From Marinomonas sp. UCMA 3892 (GTDB lineage: Bacteria; Pseudomonadota; Gammaproteobacteria; Pseudomonadales; Marinomonadaceae), in NCBI RefSeq assembly GCF_012726345.1, contig NZ_PTXN01000005.1:124001-188000 (forward strand): a stretch of 64,000 nt of DNA. The letters are read 5' to 3'. The notes beneath the pieces are model-generated. The model searched no databases and was not told the DNA's origin. It worked only from the letters and a program-made list of their open reading frames with translations. The first letter of the stretch is position 1. Each line of letters opens with the position of its first letter. A program made the position numbers and the translations under genes. Positions 36,810 to 44,528 of the stretch are shown piece by piece.

Positions 36810-38492
36810 TTATGTGATGTTTTCTTTTATTTTCAATGAATTAGATATTTTTTGAAGATTCTCAAAATTGCCTTTTGAGAAGGGGTTGTCATATGGTTCT
36901 ATTCTATCGATAGAATTAGGATCCGTAAGGATGTTGTTCACAATTTCAAGTTGCTTTAGTATCTTATTTTTTAGCTCTTGCGTTTCTTCTTTGGAAATTT
37001 CTAGTTCTGCCTTGTCTTCTTCGATTTTAATAGCTATAGCTGATGTTTTGGACTCAAGTTCTCTAATGTCATTCCACTCTTTATTCTCTATTGTTTCATC
37101 TGATTTTTCTTTTAAAGGGATCTTATTTGCTATGTTGTGTAGAGCCCCTAATAAGGATTGATATCTAGTAATTGATTTTTCAAGATCTATATATTTTTCC
37201 GCTCTTTTAACAAGTTTAGCTAGGTCCTTACTGTTAATCCATTCAGGCTTCTCTCCTTTTAGAAAATGTTCGGCCTCGTAACTTGATGAAATATCGTCAA
37301 AATTAGTGAGTTGGATTTTATATGCCAGGTCATTTAAGCTATTTTGTTGTTCCTTCACCAAAATTGACAAATCGACTTCTCTTAAAAATACTATTGGTTC
37401 TCTTTCTCGAAGCATTTCTCGGTATATAATTTCATAGTATCTTTTTAATAAATATTCTTTGTAATTCGCACAATGCATAGGTGGCATACCATCGGGCATG
37501 CCAGTGTTTAATTCTTTGATAATGTCTTCAGAGCTTATGTAAAACCGCTCATTAAGTTTTTTTGAAACGATGAAACTTTTACTTATGTCCTCAGTAACTT
37601 CTTTCCATTGATTATCAGGGAAATTGACGGGTTTTTTTATTGTGAAATATTTTGAAAGGTTATCAAGATGGCTGCTTGTCTTAATGGAATATGATAAGAA
37701 ATCTACCAAGCATTTCGTAGTTTTCTCTTTTATTAGCTCCCATTCATCAGCAGATAAATAGTCTGGCTTATCTTGATTAAGGATTTTATAACTTTCGAGT
37801 TCTTCAATATCAGTTGAGTGGAAGTACTCAACTTTGCTCATTTTTTCTATATACTTTCTTCGAATGGAGTTCCATTTTTCCTGTGACACATAGAATGGTT
37901 TTGATTTGTTAAGATATTCATAAAAACCTGTATAACTCCCACGAGATTCAAGACGGTCAATTGCCATTGAGCGCACTTGAATAACCAAAAATGCGAAATA
38001 AAAAAATATTATAGCTAGAAGGCTAAAATAGCCAACTTTGCTTGCAGTGGAAACTACATCGCTTGATAGTGCTTCTGTCCCCTTACCTTTATTGTGTGTG
38101 ATTTCAATAAGGCTTTTGGTTAACCCCATTCCGTTTGTTTTAAATATGTAGGAGAATTGAGCGCCAGGTGGAAGAGACGGATATATAGCTTCAAAATGTC
38201 CATTTGAATAGTGCTCCGCAACGTTGTCAGAAACTGAGTTTTTAAGAATATCGTATTCTACAATTTCTCCCGTAATTTTTATTTGAATTTTTTCTGCAGG
38301 AATGTTTCCGTTGTTTTTTACAACTAGTTGTTGAACTGTTTCAGCTGTAGAGGATTCGATATATTTTGTGGGAATCTTTTCTGAAATTGTGTAACGCAGA
38401 TCAACGAATTCCTTATTTAAATTGAAAGCAAAGTACGTAATGATCAAGCCGATTGCTAATGGAATAAGCAACATGCTAATTATTTGTTTCAT
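36810..38492 (-). CDS. 560-residue membrane protein with repeated K-P...W motif (cassette gene, unknown function)
   Basis: I do not recognise the family. The ATG follows AAGGAA, and the gene begins about 30 bases after an attC-like site, so it occupies the next cassette position. Layout: membrane helix (5-25); an extracytoplasmic region of about 125 residues that looks beta-rich; a second helix (about 150-170); then a 390-residue cytoplasmic part. Four related segments recur in it: SKPFYVSQEKW, DKPDYLSADEW, KKPVNFPDNQW and EKPEWINSKDL. Residues about 430-520 look coiled-coil. The gene is AT-rich. No attC-like site is seen after its stop; a REP-like hairpin lies there instead. Confidence 0.7.
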   Translation of the reverse strand: MKQIISMLLIPLAIGLIITYFAFNLNKEFVDLRYTISEKIPTKYIESSTAETVQQLVVKNNGNIPAEKIQIKITGEIVEYDILKNSVSDNVAEHYSNGHFEAIYPSLPPGAQFSYIFKTNGMGLTKSLIEITHNKGKGTEALSSDVVSTASKVGYFSLLAIIFFYFAFLVIQVRSMAIDRLESRGSYTGFYEYLNKSKPFYVSQEKWNSIRRKYIEKMSKVEYFHSTDIEELESYKILNQDKPDYLSADEWELIKEKTTKCLVDFLSYSIKTSSHLDNLSKYFTIKKPVNFPDNQWKEVTEDISKSFIVSKKLNERFYISSEDIIKELNTGMPDGMPPMHCANYKEYLLKRYYEIIYREMLREREPIVFLREVDLSILVKEQQNSLNDLAYKIQLTNFDDISSSYEAEHFLKGEKPEWINSKDLAKLVKRAEKYIDLEKSITRYQSLLGALHNIANKIPLKEKSDETIENKEWNDIRELESKTSAIAIKIEEDKAELEISKEETQELKNKILKQLEIVNNILTDPNSIDRIEPYDNPFSKGNFENLQKISNSLKIKENIT

Positions 38493-38519
38493 TCAAGTAA
38501 TTCCTTTATTTTTTCGACC

Positions 38520-38590
38520 ACATAGCGCCGCGCTCTGCGGCAAGTTTATAGCGCCGCGAAAACTTGTCCGACAGCTGCGCTTTGTTAGGC
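38520..38590 (-). other. Integron attC-like recombination site 2 (71 bp)
   Basis: On the minus strand it opens with a perfect core box GCCTAAC followed by AAAGCGCAGCTG and closes with GCGGCGCTATGT. Internal complementary arms CAAGTTT and AAACTTG give the usual folded structure. It begins 10 bases after the stop of the PIN-domain gene. Confidence 0.78.
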
Positions 38591-38600
38591 ATTTTGGGTT

Positions 38601-39443
38601 CTAGAACAACTTTTTCCAAAGAGTCTCAAGTCTCGTACCACTTACACCTTTGCCAACATTATCTAACCCGCGAACCATTACATACAAACCGCCCAATATT
38701 TGGATTCCTTCAGTGACTCCTAAACCGGAATAGCTAAATGTCGGAAAGAAGACATAATAGGACATGATTAAACCGACGCAGAGTTCGAAGGCACCGTACG
38801 AAAGACGGAAATTTTCTCTATACCAGAATAACGCCAAGCCCAGAATAGGCAATCCGACCATCGTTCCCCAAACAGTGATTGTGGATACCAACAGGTCTAT
38901 ATTCGAGTAAACAGTGTTTCCGGCTACAGAAGCGAGCACACCAAGAAAAAAGCTTATAAAGATGTAACGTCTCTGAGATGAAACAACTTTCTCTGCTTTG
39001 TCCTCGATGTCTTTATTTAAAGAATCCCCTTTACTCGCACCAATAAATTCAGAGCCGGTAATAGACATAATATTGCGACTAGATAGAAAATAGGCCAAAG
39101 CTTTATCGTTTGTTACTACGCACGGAGTATCAATCCTTTGCTCCTCGGCATAAGCGATCGCTATCCGAGCAATGTCAAAATCAGCTCCGCTTAGACGCTG
39201 GGCATTTCTATCAGATTGGATAAGATCGTTTTTTAGCTTTTCAGGCGCATCAGCAATTTTTACACCTGTAGGAACAGAAGACGTGACTAGCTCCGCGATA
39301 TCAGCCCATTTGCTCCCTTTCCCCCTTTGAGAGAGCTCTTCCATTACAGCTCTTGGAATAACAAGTTTCCGATTGCCAGCTCTAGACAATATTTGTGGGT
39401 GCTGAAGCAAAACACTTGTATCGATAATGTATCTAGTTGGCAT
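38601..39443 (-). CDS. PIN-domain nuclease fused to a C-terminal membrane domain (cassette gene)
   Basis: The 280-residue protein starts 14 bases inside its cassette, with GGAAGG before the ATG. Residues 1-140 or so form a PIN domain with acidic residues in RYIIDTSVLL, AVMEEL, GADFDIARIAIAYA and VVTNDKALA, the layout of Mg-dependent ribonucleases. Residues about 165-265 hold three to four membrane helices. PIN toxins are normally soluble, so this is a membrane-tethered form. No antitoxin gene is adjacent. Its attC-like sites upstream (39457-39526) and downstream (38520-38590) define a cassette of about 937 bp. A role in defence or stress is possible but unproven. Confidence 0.78.
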   Translation of the reverse strand: MPTRYIIDTSVLLQHPQILSRAGNRKLVIPRAVMEELSQRGKGSKWADIAELVTSSVPTGVKIADAPEKLKNDLIQSDRNAQRLSGADFDIARIAIAYAEEQRIDTPCVVTNDKALAYFLSSRNIMSITGSEFIGASKGDSLNKDIEDKAEKVVSSQRRYIFISFFLGVLASVAGNTVYSNIDLLVSTITVWGTMVGLPILGLALFWYRENFRLSYGAFELCVGLIMSYYVFFPTFSYSGLGVTEGIQILGGLYVMVRGLDNVGKGVSGTRLETLWKKLF

Positions 39444-39456
39444 AAACCTTCCTGAT

Positions 39457-39526
39457 GCCTAACAATTAAGGGTTATACAGCCGCGTAGCTGCGACTATAA
39501 CCCACTGTTGAACTGCTGCGTTGTCT
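39457..39526 (-). other. Integron attC-like recombination site 3 (70 bp)
   Basis: On the minus strand the right core box is GTTAGGC, a perfect match, and the left end reads AGACAACGCAG. Internal arms GGGTTATA and TATAACCC pair. It would belong to a cassette further upstream, but no minus-strand gene is visible there, so that cassette has decayed or been lost. Confidence 0.7.
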
Positions 39527-39873
39527 ATATATGGGATTTGCTTTTTTTATCATCTGACTTCCCTGTTGGTTTTTGGTGTATTACTGTCATTTTCTGGTTG
39601 CTGGCAGCTTTAATACGTTATCTTTACTTTGTTTCTTGTCTCTTTTTACTTTGGCTTAACGCAGTTGGCAAGCCTTATTTCTTCGCTTCTTTGATCTGAC
39701 TCACCGTTTTTTTGAAAAACAGTGGCGCCTTCTTTACGAATTAAAAGCGTTTGAATGGAACATGAATTGCGCGTCGGGCTAAAGCCGCGACCTACAGTGA
39801 AAGCTTCGCTTTCAGCGGCGGATTACGGTCGTGCCTCCCTTATCACGCCCTACGAAAGAGCTGATTCAGCCAA

Positions 39874-40423
39874 GAAGTCAGTTCGACGCGACGAAGTTGC
39901 GCGACTCTATGGAGTTTCAGAGCCAGTTAAAAATATCTTCTCTCAATCCTGTAAAAACAATCTATGCCTTACGATGTAAATCGTCTTGCCAAACTTAATA
40001 ATAAACAAAGTGAATCAGACGTTTGGGCGATAGCCCGATAAAGAGACCTTTTGGTTACTTTTGCGGATCTGGGCAAAAGTTACCCGCCCAGCAGGGCGGA
40101 ATAAAAGGTTGGGAATGCAAAGTGTTTGAATGGAACCAAAAGTACGAAATAGCGGTATCACCGATGAAGTCAGTTCGACGCGACGAAGTTGCGCGACCCT
40201 ATGGCGTTTCAGAGTCCGTTAAAAATACCCTTCCTTAAGTCTGCAAAACAATCTATGCCTTACGATAAAAATCGTCATGCTAAACCAATCTTAAAAAAGT
40301 GAATGAGACGTTTGGGCGATAGCCCGACAAAGCGACCTTTTGGTTACTTTTGTGTCGCTAGACAAAAGTTACCCGCCCAGCAGGGCGGAATAAAGGTTGG
40401 GAATGCAAAGTGTTTGAATGGAA
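39874..40423 (+). repeat. Two tandem copies of a 260-bp intergenic repeat
   Basis: Copy A (39874-40135) and copy B (40166-40423) both run from GAAGTCAGTTCGACGCGACG to AAAGTGTTTGAATGGAA and include GTTTGGGCGATAGCCCGA and CCCGCCCAGCAGGGCGGAATA. A third copy's end may be present near 39746. Each contains inverted repeats, such as the CTTTTGGTTACTTTTG / CAAAAGTTACCCG pair. No coding sense is apparent. Confidence 0.8.
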
Positions 40424-40452
40424 GCTGCTGTGTCTAGATTTGTTTTGGGGTT

Positions 40453-40476
40453 GTTGGGCTAAAGCCCAACCTACAG
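40453..40476. repeat. Small palindromic repeat, GTTGGGCTaaAGCCCAAC
   Basis: A perfect 8-bp stem with a 2-base centre, of the GTAGGTTGGGC type found between genes in many gammaproteobacteria. A related degenerate copy is near 39773-39798. Confidence 0.6.
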
Positions 40477-40493
40477 GAAAGGGGAAGGGATTC

Positions 40494-40520
40494 AAAAAAA
40501 AGCCCCGCAGAGCGGGGCTA
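40494..40520 (-). terminator. Terminator on the ppsA side of the island
   Basis: A stem AGCCCCGC / GCGGGGCT with a 3-base loop is bordered by seven A on the left, which become the T tract on the minus strand. It lies about 150 bases past the ppsA stop. Confidence 0.8.
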
Positions 40521-40668
40521 TAAAACTAGGGAGTGACTACGATAAGGTCACGTGCTGCTTTTACACAGCATTCTGATCTGGTGCTGCATTAAAAACACAA
40601 CACCAAACGCAGACTGTTTTCCCGATACGCCATGTCTGGTATTACTGCGACGTAACGGGAATATTTCT

Positions 40669-43065
40669 TTAAATGGCTTTGTTGTTCAATTCGGTATTTT
40701 TCAATACTTCATCAAGGTGTAGCCAAGTTTCAATTACAGTGTCTGGGTTAAGAGACATGCTTTCGATGCCTTGCGCTACGAGCCAGTCGGCGAAGTCGGC
40801 GTGGTCGGATGGGCCTTGGCCACAGATGCCGACGTATTTGCCTTGTTCGCGACAGGCGGTGATCGCCATTTTTAGCAGTTTTTTGACGGCTGGATTACGT
40901 TCGTCGAATTTGTCGGCGATCAACCCAGAGTCGCGGTCAAGTCCGAGTGTTAGCTGAGTTAAGTCGTTCGAGCCGATGGAGAAGCCATCGAAGTATTCTA
41001 GGAACTCGTCAGCCAGTAGGGCGTTAGACGGTAGTTCGCACATCATGATGACTTTCAGGCCGTTTTGACCGCGAGCCAAGCCTTGTTCCGCAAGCAGTTC
41101 GGTAACTTGTTGTGCTTCTTCCAAGGTACGAACAAATGGGATCATGATTTGTACGTTGGTTAAGCCCATTTCATTACGAACTCGGCGGATGGCTTCACAT
41201 TCTAGAGCGAAGCAATCGCGGAACGAGGCGTCGATGTAACGCGCGGCGCCACGGAAGCCAAGCATTGGGTTTTCTTCGTCTGGTTCAAACAACGGACCAC
41301 CAACAAGGTTGTGGTATTCGTTTGATTTGAAGTCGGACAAGCGCACGATGACTGGTTTTTTAGAGAAAGAGCAAGCCAGCGTTGCGACGCCTTCGACCAG
41401 TTTGTCGACGTAGAATTCCACTGGGCTGTTGTAGCCGGCGATGCGGTGGTTGATTTCTTCTTGCAGCGCTGGTGTCATTTCTGCGTAGTTCAGCAAGGCT
41501 TTCGGGTGAATGCCGATCATGCGGTTGATGATGAATTCTAATCGCGCCAAGCCAATACCTGCGTTTGGTAGCATGGCAAAGTCGAAGGCGCGGTTTGGGT
41601 TGCCCACGTTCATCATGATTTTTACTGGCAATTCTGGCATGTTGCCGACTTCAGAGGTGATGATGTCGAATGGCAGTTCGCCTTGGTAAACAAAGCCCAT
41701 GTCGCCTTGCGAGCAAGAGACTGTGACGATTTGGCCATCTTTCAATACATCTGTTGCGTCGCCACAACCAACGACTGCTGGAATACCTAGTTCACGTGCG
41801 ATGATCGCCGCGTGACAAGTACGACCGCCACGGTTGGTCACAATCGCAGAAGCACGCTTCATGATAGGTTCCCAATCTGGATCGGTAATGTCGGTAACCA
41901 GAACGTCGCCCGGTTGGATGCGATCCATTTCGGTAATAGAGGACAATACTTTCACGGCGCCTGTGCCGATTTTGTGACCAATGGCGCGGCCGGTGATCAT
42001 GACCTGAGAGGTTTTCTTTAGATTGTAACGTTCCATGCTTTGGGCATTGGCTTGGCTACGAACGGTTTCTGGACGCGCTTGAACAATATAGATTTTGCCG
42101 TCGATGCCGTCTTTCGCCCACTCAATGTCCATAGGACGTTTGTAGTGTTTTTCAATGATGCAGGCTTGGCGAGCAAGATCTTGAATCTCGTCGTTAGTCA
42201 GTGCAAAACGGTTTTGGTCATCCAAAGCGACTGGAACGATTTTAACGAATTCTTCGCTGCCCGCTTCGGCGTATTCCATTTTTTGTGCTTTGCTGCCTAG
42301 GCTCTTACGAACAACAGAAGGGCGGTTTGCAGCCAGTGTTGGTTTGTGTACGTAGTATTCATCAGGGTTGACGGTGCCTTGTACAACCATTTCACCAAGG
42401 CCATAAGCGGCAGTTATGAAAACCACTTCGTCAAAGCCAGATTCCGTGTCTAGAGTGAACAGCACGCCAGAAGCGCCGATGTCACTGCGTACCATTTTTT
42501 GAATACCTGCGGACAAAGACACTCCTTGGTGTTCAAAGCCTTGGTGAACGCGGTAAGAAATCGCACGGTCGTTAAATAGGGAAGCAAAAACGCGTTTGAT
42601 AGAGGCTTTGATGTCTGCCAAGCCTTTCACGTTTAGGAAAGTTTCTTGTTGGCCTGCAAAAGACGCATCTGGCAAATCTTCTGCTGTAGCAGAAGAGCGC
42701 ACTGCAAATGATGTATCGTCTGCGTTGTCGTCACAAAGTGTTGCGAAAGCTGCTTCGATTTCTTGGTCAAATTCTGCTGAGAAAGTGGCGTCTTCAATCC
42801 ATTGGCGAATCTTTACGCCAGTTTCAGCAAGGGCGTGAACATCGTCCACATCCAATGCGTCTAGTGCTTGATGGATTTTTTCGTCAAGGCCGCTTTCTGT
42901 GATGAAGCTTTGATAAGCATAGGAAGTAGTTGCGAAACCGTTAGGTACTTGAATACCAAGGTCTGTCAGGTTGGAAATCATTTCACCTAAAGAGGCGTTT
43001 TTCCCGCCTACTTCACCGACATCTTCCATATGAAGATCTTTAAACCACTTAATAAATTTGCTCAC
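40669..43065 (-). CDS. ppsA: Phosphoenolpyruvate synthase
   Basis: The GTG at 43065 is preceded by GGAG at a 6-base spacing, giving 798 residues; an upstream in-frame TTG is less likely. It aligns with E. coli PpsA throughout: [12 protein letters not shown] and [24 protein letters not shown] in the ATP-grasp part, the catalytic His region [21 protein letters not shown], and the C-terminal PEP-binding barrel ([50 protein letters not shown]). It converts pyruvate, ATP and water to PEP, AMP and phosphate for gluconeogenesis. It is divergent from its regulator gene ppsR. Confidence 0.96.
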   Translation of the reverse strand: MSKFIKWFKDLHMEDVGEVGGKNASLGEMISNLTDLGIQVPNGFATTSYAYQSFITESGLDEKIHQALDALDVDDVHALAETGVKIRQWIEDATFSAEFDQEIEAAFATLCDDNADDTSFAVRSSATAEDLPDASFAGQQETFLNVKGLADIKASIKRVFASLFNDRAISYRVHQGFEHQGVSLSAGIQKMVRSDIGASGVLFTLDTESGFDEVVFITAAYGLGEMVVQGTVNPDEYYVHKPTLAANRPSVVRKSLGSKAQKMEYAEAGSEEFVKIVPVALDDQNRFALTNDEIQDLARQACIIEKHYKRPMDIEWAKDGIDGKIYIVQARPETVRSQANAQSMERYNLKKTSQVMITGRAIGHKIGTGAVKVLSSITEMDRIQPGDVLVTDITDPDWEPIMKRASAIVTNRGGRTCHAAIIARELGIPAVVGCGDATDVLKDGQIVTVSCSQGDMGFVYQGELPFDIITSEVGNMPELPVKIMMNVGNPNRAFDFAMLPNAGIGLARLEFIINRMIGIHPKALLNYAEMTPALQEEINHRIAGYNSPVEFYVDKLVEGVATLACSFSKKPVIVRLSDFKSNEYHNLVGGPLFEPDEENPMLGFRGAARYIDASFRDCFALECEAIRRVRNEMGLTNVQIMIPFVRTLEEAQQVTELLAEQGLARGQNGLKVIMMCELPSNALLADEFLEYFDGFSIGSNDLTQLTLGLDRDSGLIADKFDERNPAVKKLLKMAITACREQGKYVGICGQGPSDHADFADWLVAQGIESMSLNPDTVIETWLHLDEVLKNTELNNKAI

Positions 43066-43304
43066 AAGAGACTCCAATTATTTTTTTCTTATTAAAAGAA
43101 TTTGGCTGGTTGGCCAAAAGATGGCTGGTTTGCCAAGTGGACTTCAGACGCTCATCAAATTGCTGTGTGCTCTTGTCAAAGCGCTTGGTCTGAGTTCATT
43201 GTATGTAGGGTAGTTGCTTTGAATAAAATCGATTATTCGATGTAGTTTTATTTCAATCGAAAAAACGAATGTCGTTAGATAACAACAAAAATGGGAAAAA
43301 ACGC

Positions 43305-44108
43305 ATGAAAGTGTATTTTGTATCAGACGGGACAGCGATCACGGCTGAGGTATTTGGGTCAGCAATGTTGTCGTTTTTTGATGTGGCGGTAGAGACCAAA
43401 AGTGTGCCTTTCTTGGGCACCAAAGATCGGGCAGAAGGCTTGAAGCAACAGATCAATTTGGAAGTGCAGCAAGGTGTTGCTTTGCTGGTATTTTATACTA
43501 TTTCCGATGTGGCAATCCGCGAGATTATCGATTCTTGTAATTGCCATTGTTACAATTTGTTTGGTGATTTGTTGTCGCCGATTGAGCAAGCCTTAGGTGT
43601 CAAGGCTCAGCCGACAGCACAAAAAGCTCATGGTATGAAAGAGGGCGTTTACGATGGTCGAATAGACGCTATTAACTATGCTTTGGCGAATGATGACGGG
43701 GCTTCAGTGAAGAATTTTGCCGAGGCAGATATTATCTTGCTGGGAGTGTCTCGCTCTGGCAAAACGCCAACCAGTTTGTATTTGGCGATGCAGTACGGTA
43801 TCAAGGCAGCAAACTATCCGATCACTGAAGATGATTTTTCCACGCCCGGTTTGCCTAAGGTGTTAAAGGATCATAAGAAGAAGCTGTTTGGTTTAACCAT
43901 AGAAGCTCAGCGCTTACATGAGATTCGTACTGGTCGAATGGCGGCAAGTAAGTATGCCTCGGCTCGTCAATGTCGCTATGAAGTAGACGAAGTGGAGTCT
44001 TTATATCGCCAAGAACGCATTCCTTTTTTGAATTCGACAAAACTGTCTGTGGAAGAAATTTCCACCAAAGTGATGGCTGAAATGAATTTGGTGCGTCATA
44101 GGCAATAA
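43305..44108 (+). CDS. ppsR: PEP synthase regulatory protein (bifunctional kinase/pyrophosphorylase)
   Basis: From the ATG at 43305, with GGGA eight bases upstream, the product is 267 residues and begins MKVYFVSDGTAITAE. The nucleotide-binding GVSRSGKTPTSLYLAMQYG and the C-terminal QCRYEVDEVESLYRQERIPFLNSTKLSVEEI are diagnostic of the DUF299 family. It uses ADP to phosphorylate and so inactivate PEP synthase, and phosphate to restore it. A start 36 bases earlier is possible. Divergence from ppsA is the standard arrangement. Confidence 0.93.
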   Translation: MKVYFVSDGTAITAEVFGSAMLSFFDVAVETKSVPFLGTKDRAEGLKQQINLEVQQGVALLVFYTISDVAIREIIDSCNCHCYNLFGDLLSPIEQALGVKAQPTAQKAHGMKEGVYDGRIDAINYALANDDGASVKNFAEADIILLGVSRSGKTPTSLYLAMQYGIKAANYPITEDDFSTPGLPKVLKDHKKKLFGLTIEAQRLHEIRTGRMAASKYASARQCRYEVDEVESLYRQERIPFLNSTKLSVEEISTKVMAEMNLVRHRQ

Positions 44109-44528
44109 AAATGCTTGGCGGAATGATCAGATAATTCGATGGGTTCATTGTTTTTGCTTGAAATTTAGACAATTAAGTAATGAAAATATTTCGCTTAGGC
44201 TAAAATGGCATTACAAATGCTTGTAAAAGACAGACAAATATCGAGTCATAAGGGCTATTTGTTGTGTAATTACCAAATTAACTCGAAGAGAGTGTGCAGA
44301 TAATGCTAAGAGCTACGCTAACTTCGAGAGTATTTGGTGAATATGCTCTATAATGATGATTAATTGAGCGCGACAGTGACTCGGCAAAAGTGGCTTATTA
44401 GAAGTGACTTGTCAGAAATGGCTTATCAGAAGTGATAGCGAGTACTGCAAATGTTCTAAATAGTGAGATGTTCATATTTCTATTTTATAAAAGGGCGTCT
44501 TATTGAAAAAACCAAGGATAAAAATACA
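44109..44528 (+). promoter_or_regulatory. Promoter region of rnr with a degenerate 14-bp tandem repeat
   Basis: This 420-base gap holds no convincing gene. Near 44386-44440 a 14-base unit like AAGTGGCTTATCAG is repeated three to four times with changes. The rest is AT-rich leader sequence. Confidence 0.45.

Larger units (their letters stand above)
39527..40668. other. Gene-poor stretch with long intergenic repeats
   Basis: Short ORFs here do not resemble proteins and overlap repeats. The stretch holds the tandem repeats listed separately, REP-like hairpins, a terminator at 40494-40520 and the 3' flank of ppsA. Confidence 0.5.

Noticed and set aside
36868-37161. Plus-strand ORF of 97 codons rich in Ser and Phe
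   Set aside because: It is the antisense shadow of the coiled-coil end of the 560-residue membrane protein.
39874-40423. Long repeats considered as a CRISPR or as coding ORFs of about 70 residues
   Set aside because: Only two copies of about 260 bases, with internal hairpins and no unique spacers. The short ORFs inside lack ribosome sites and simply follow the repeat.
31311-40500. Integron integrase gene
   Set aside because: No frame on either strand shows tyrosine-recombinase motifs; the cassettes are without an integrase in this window.
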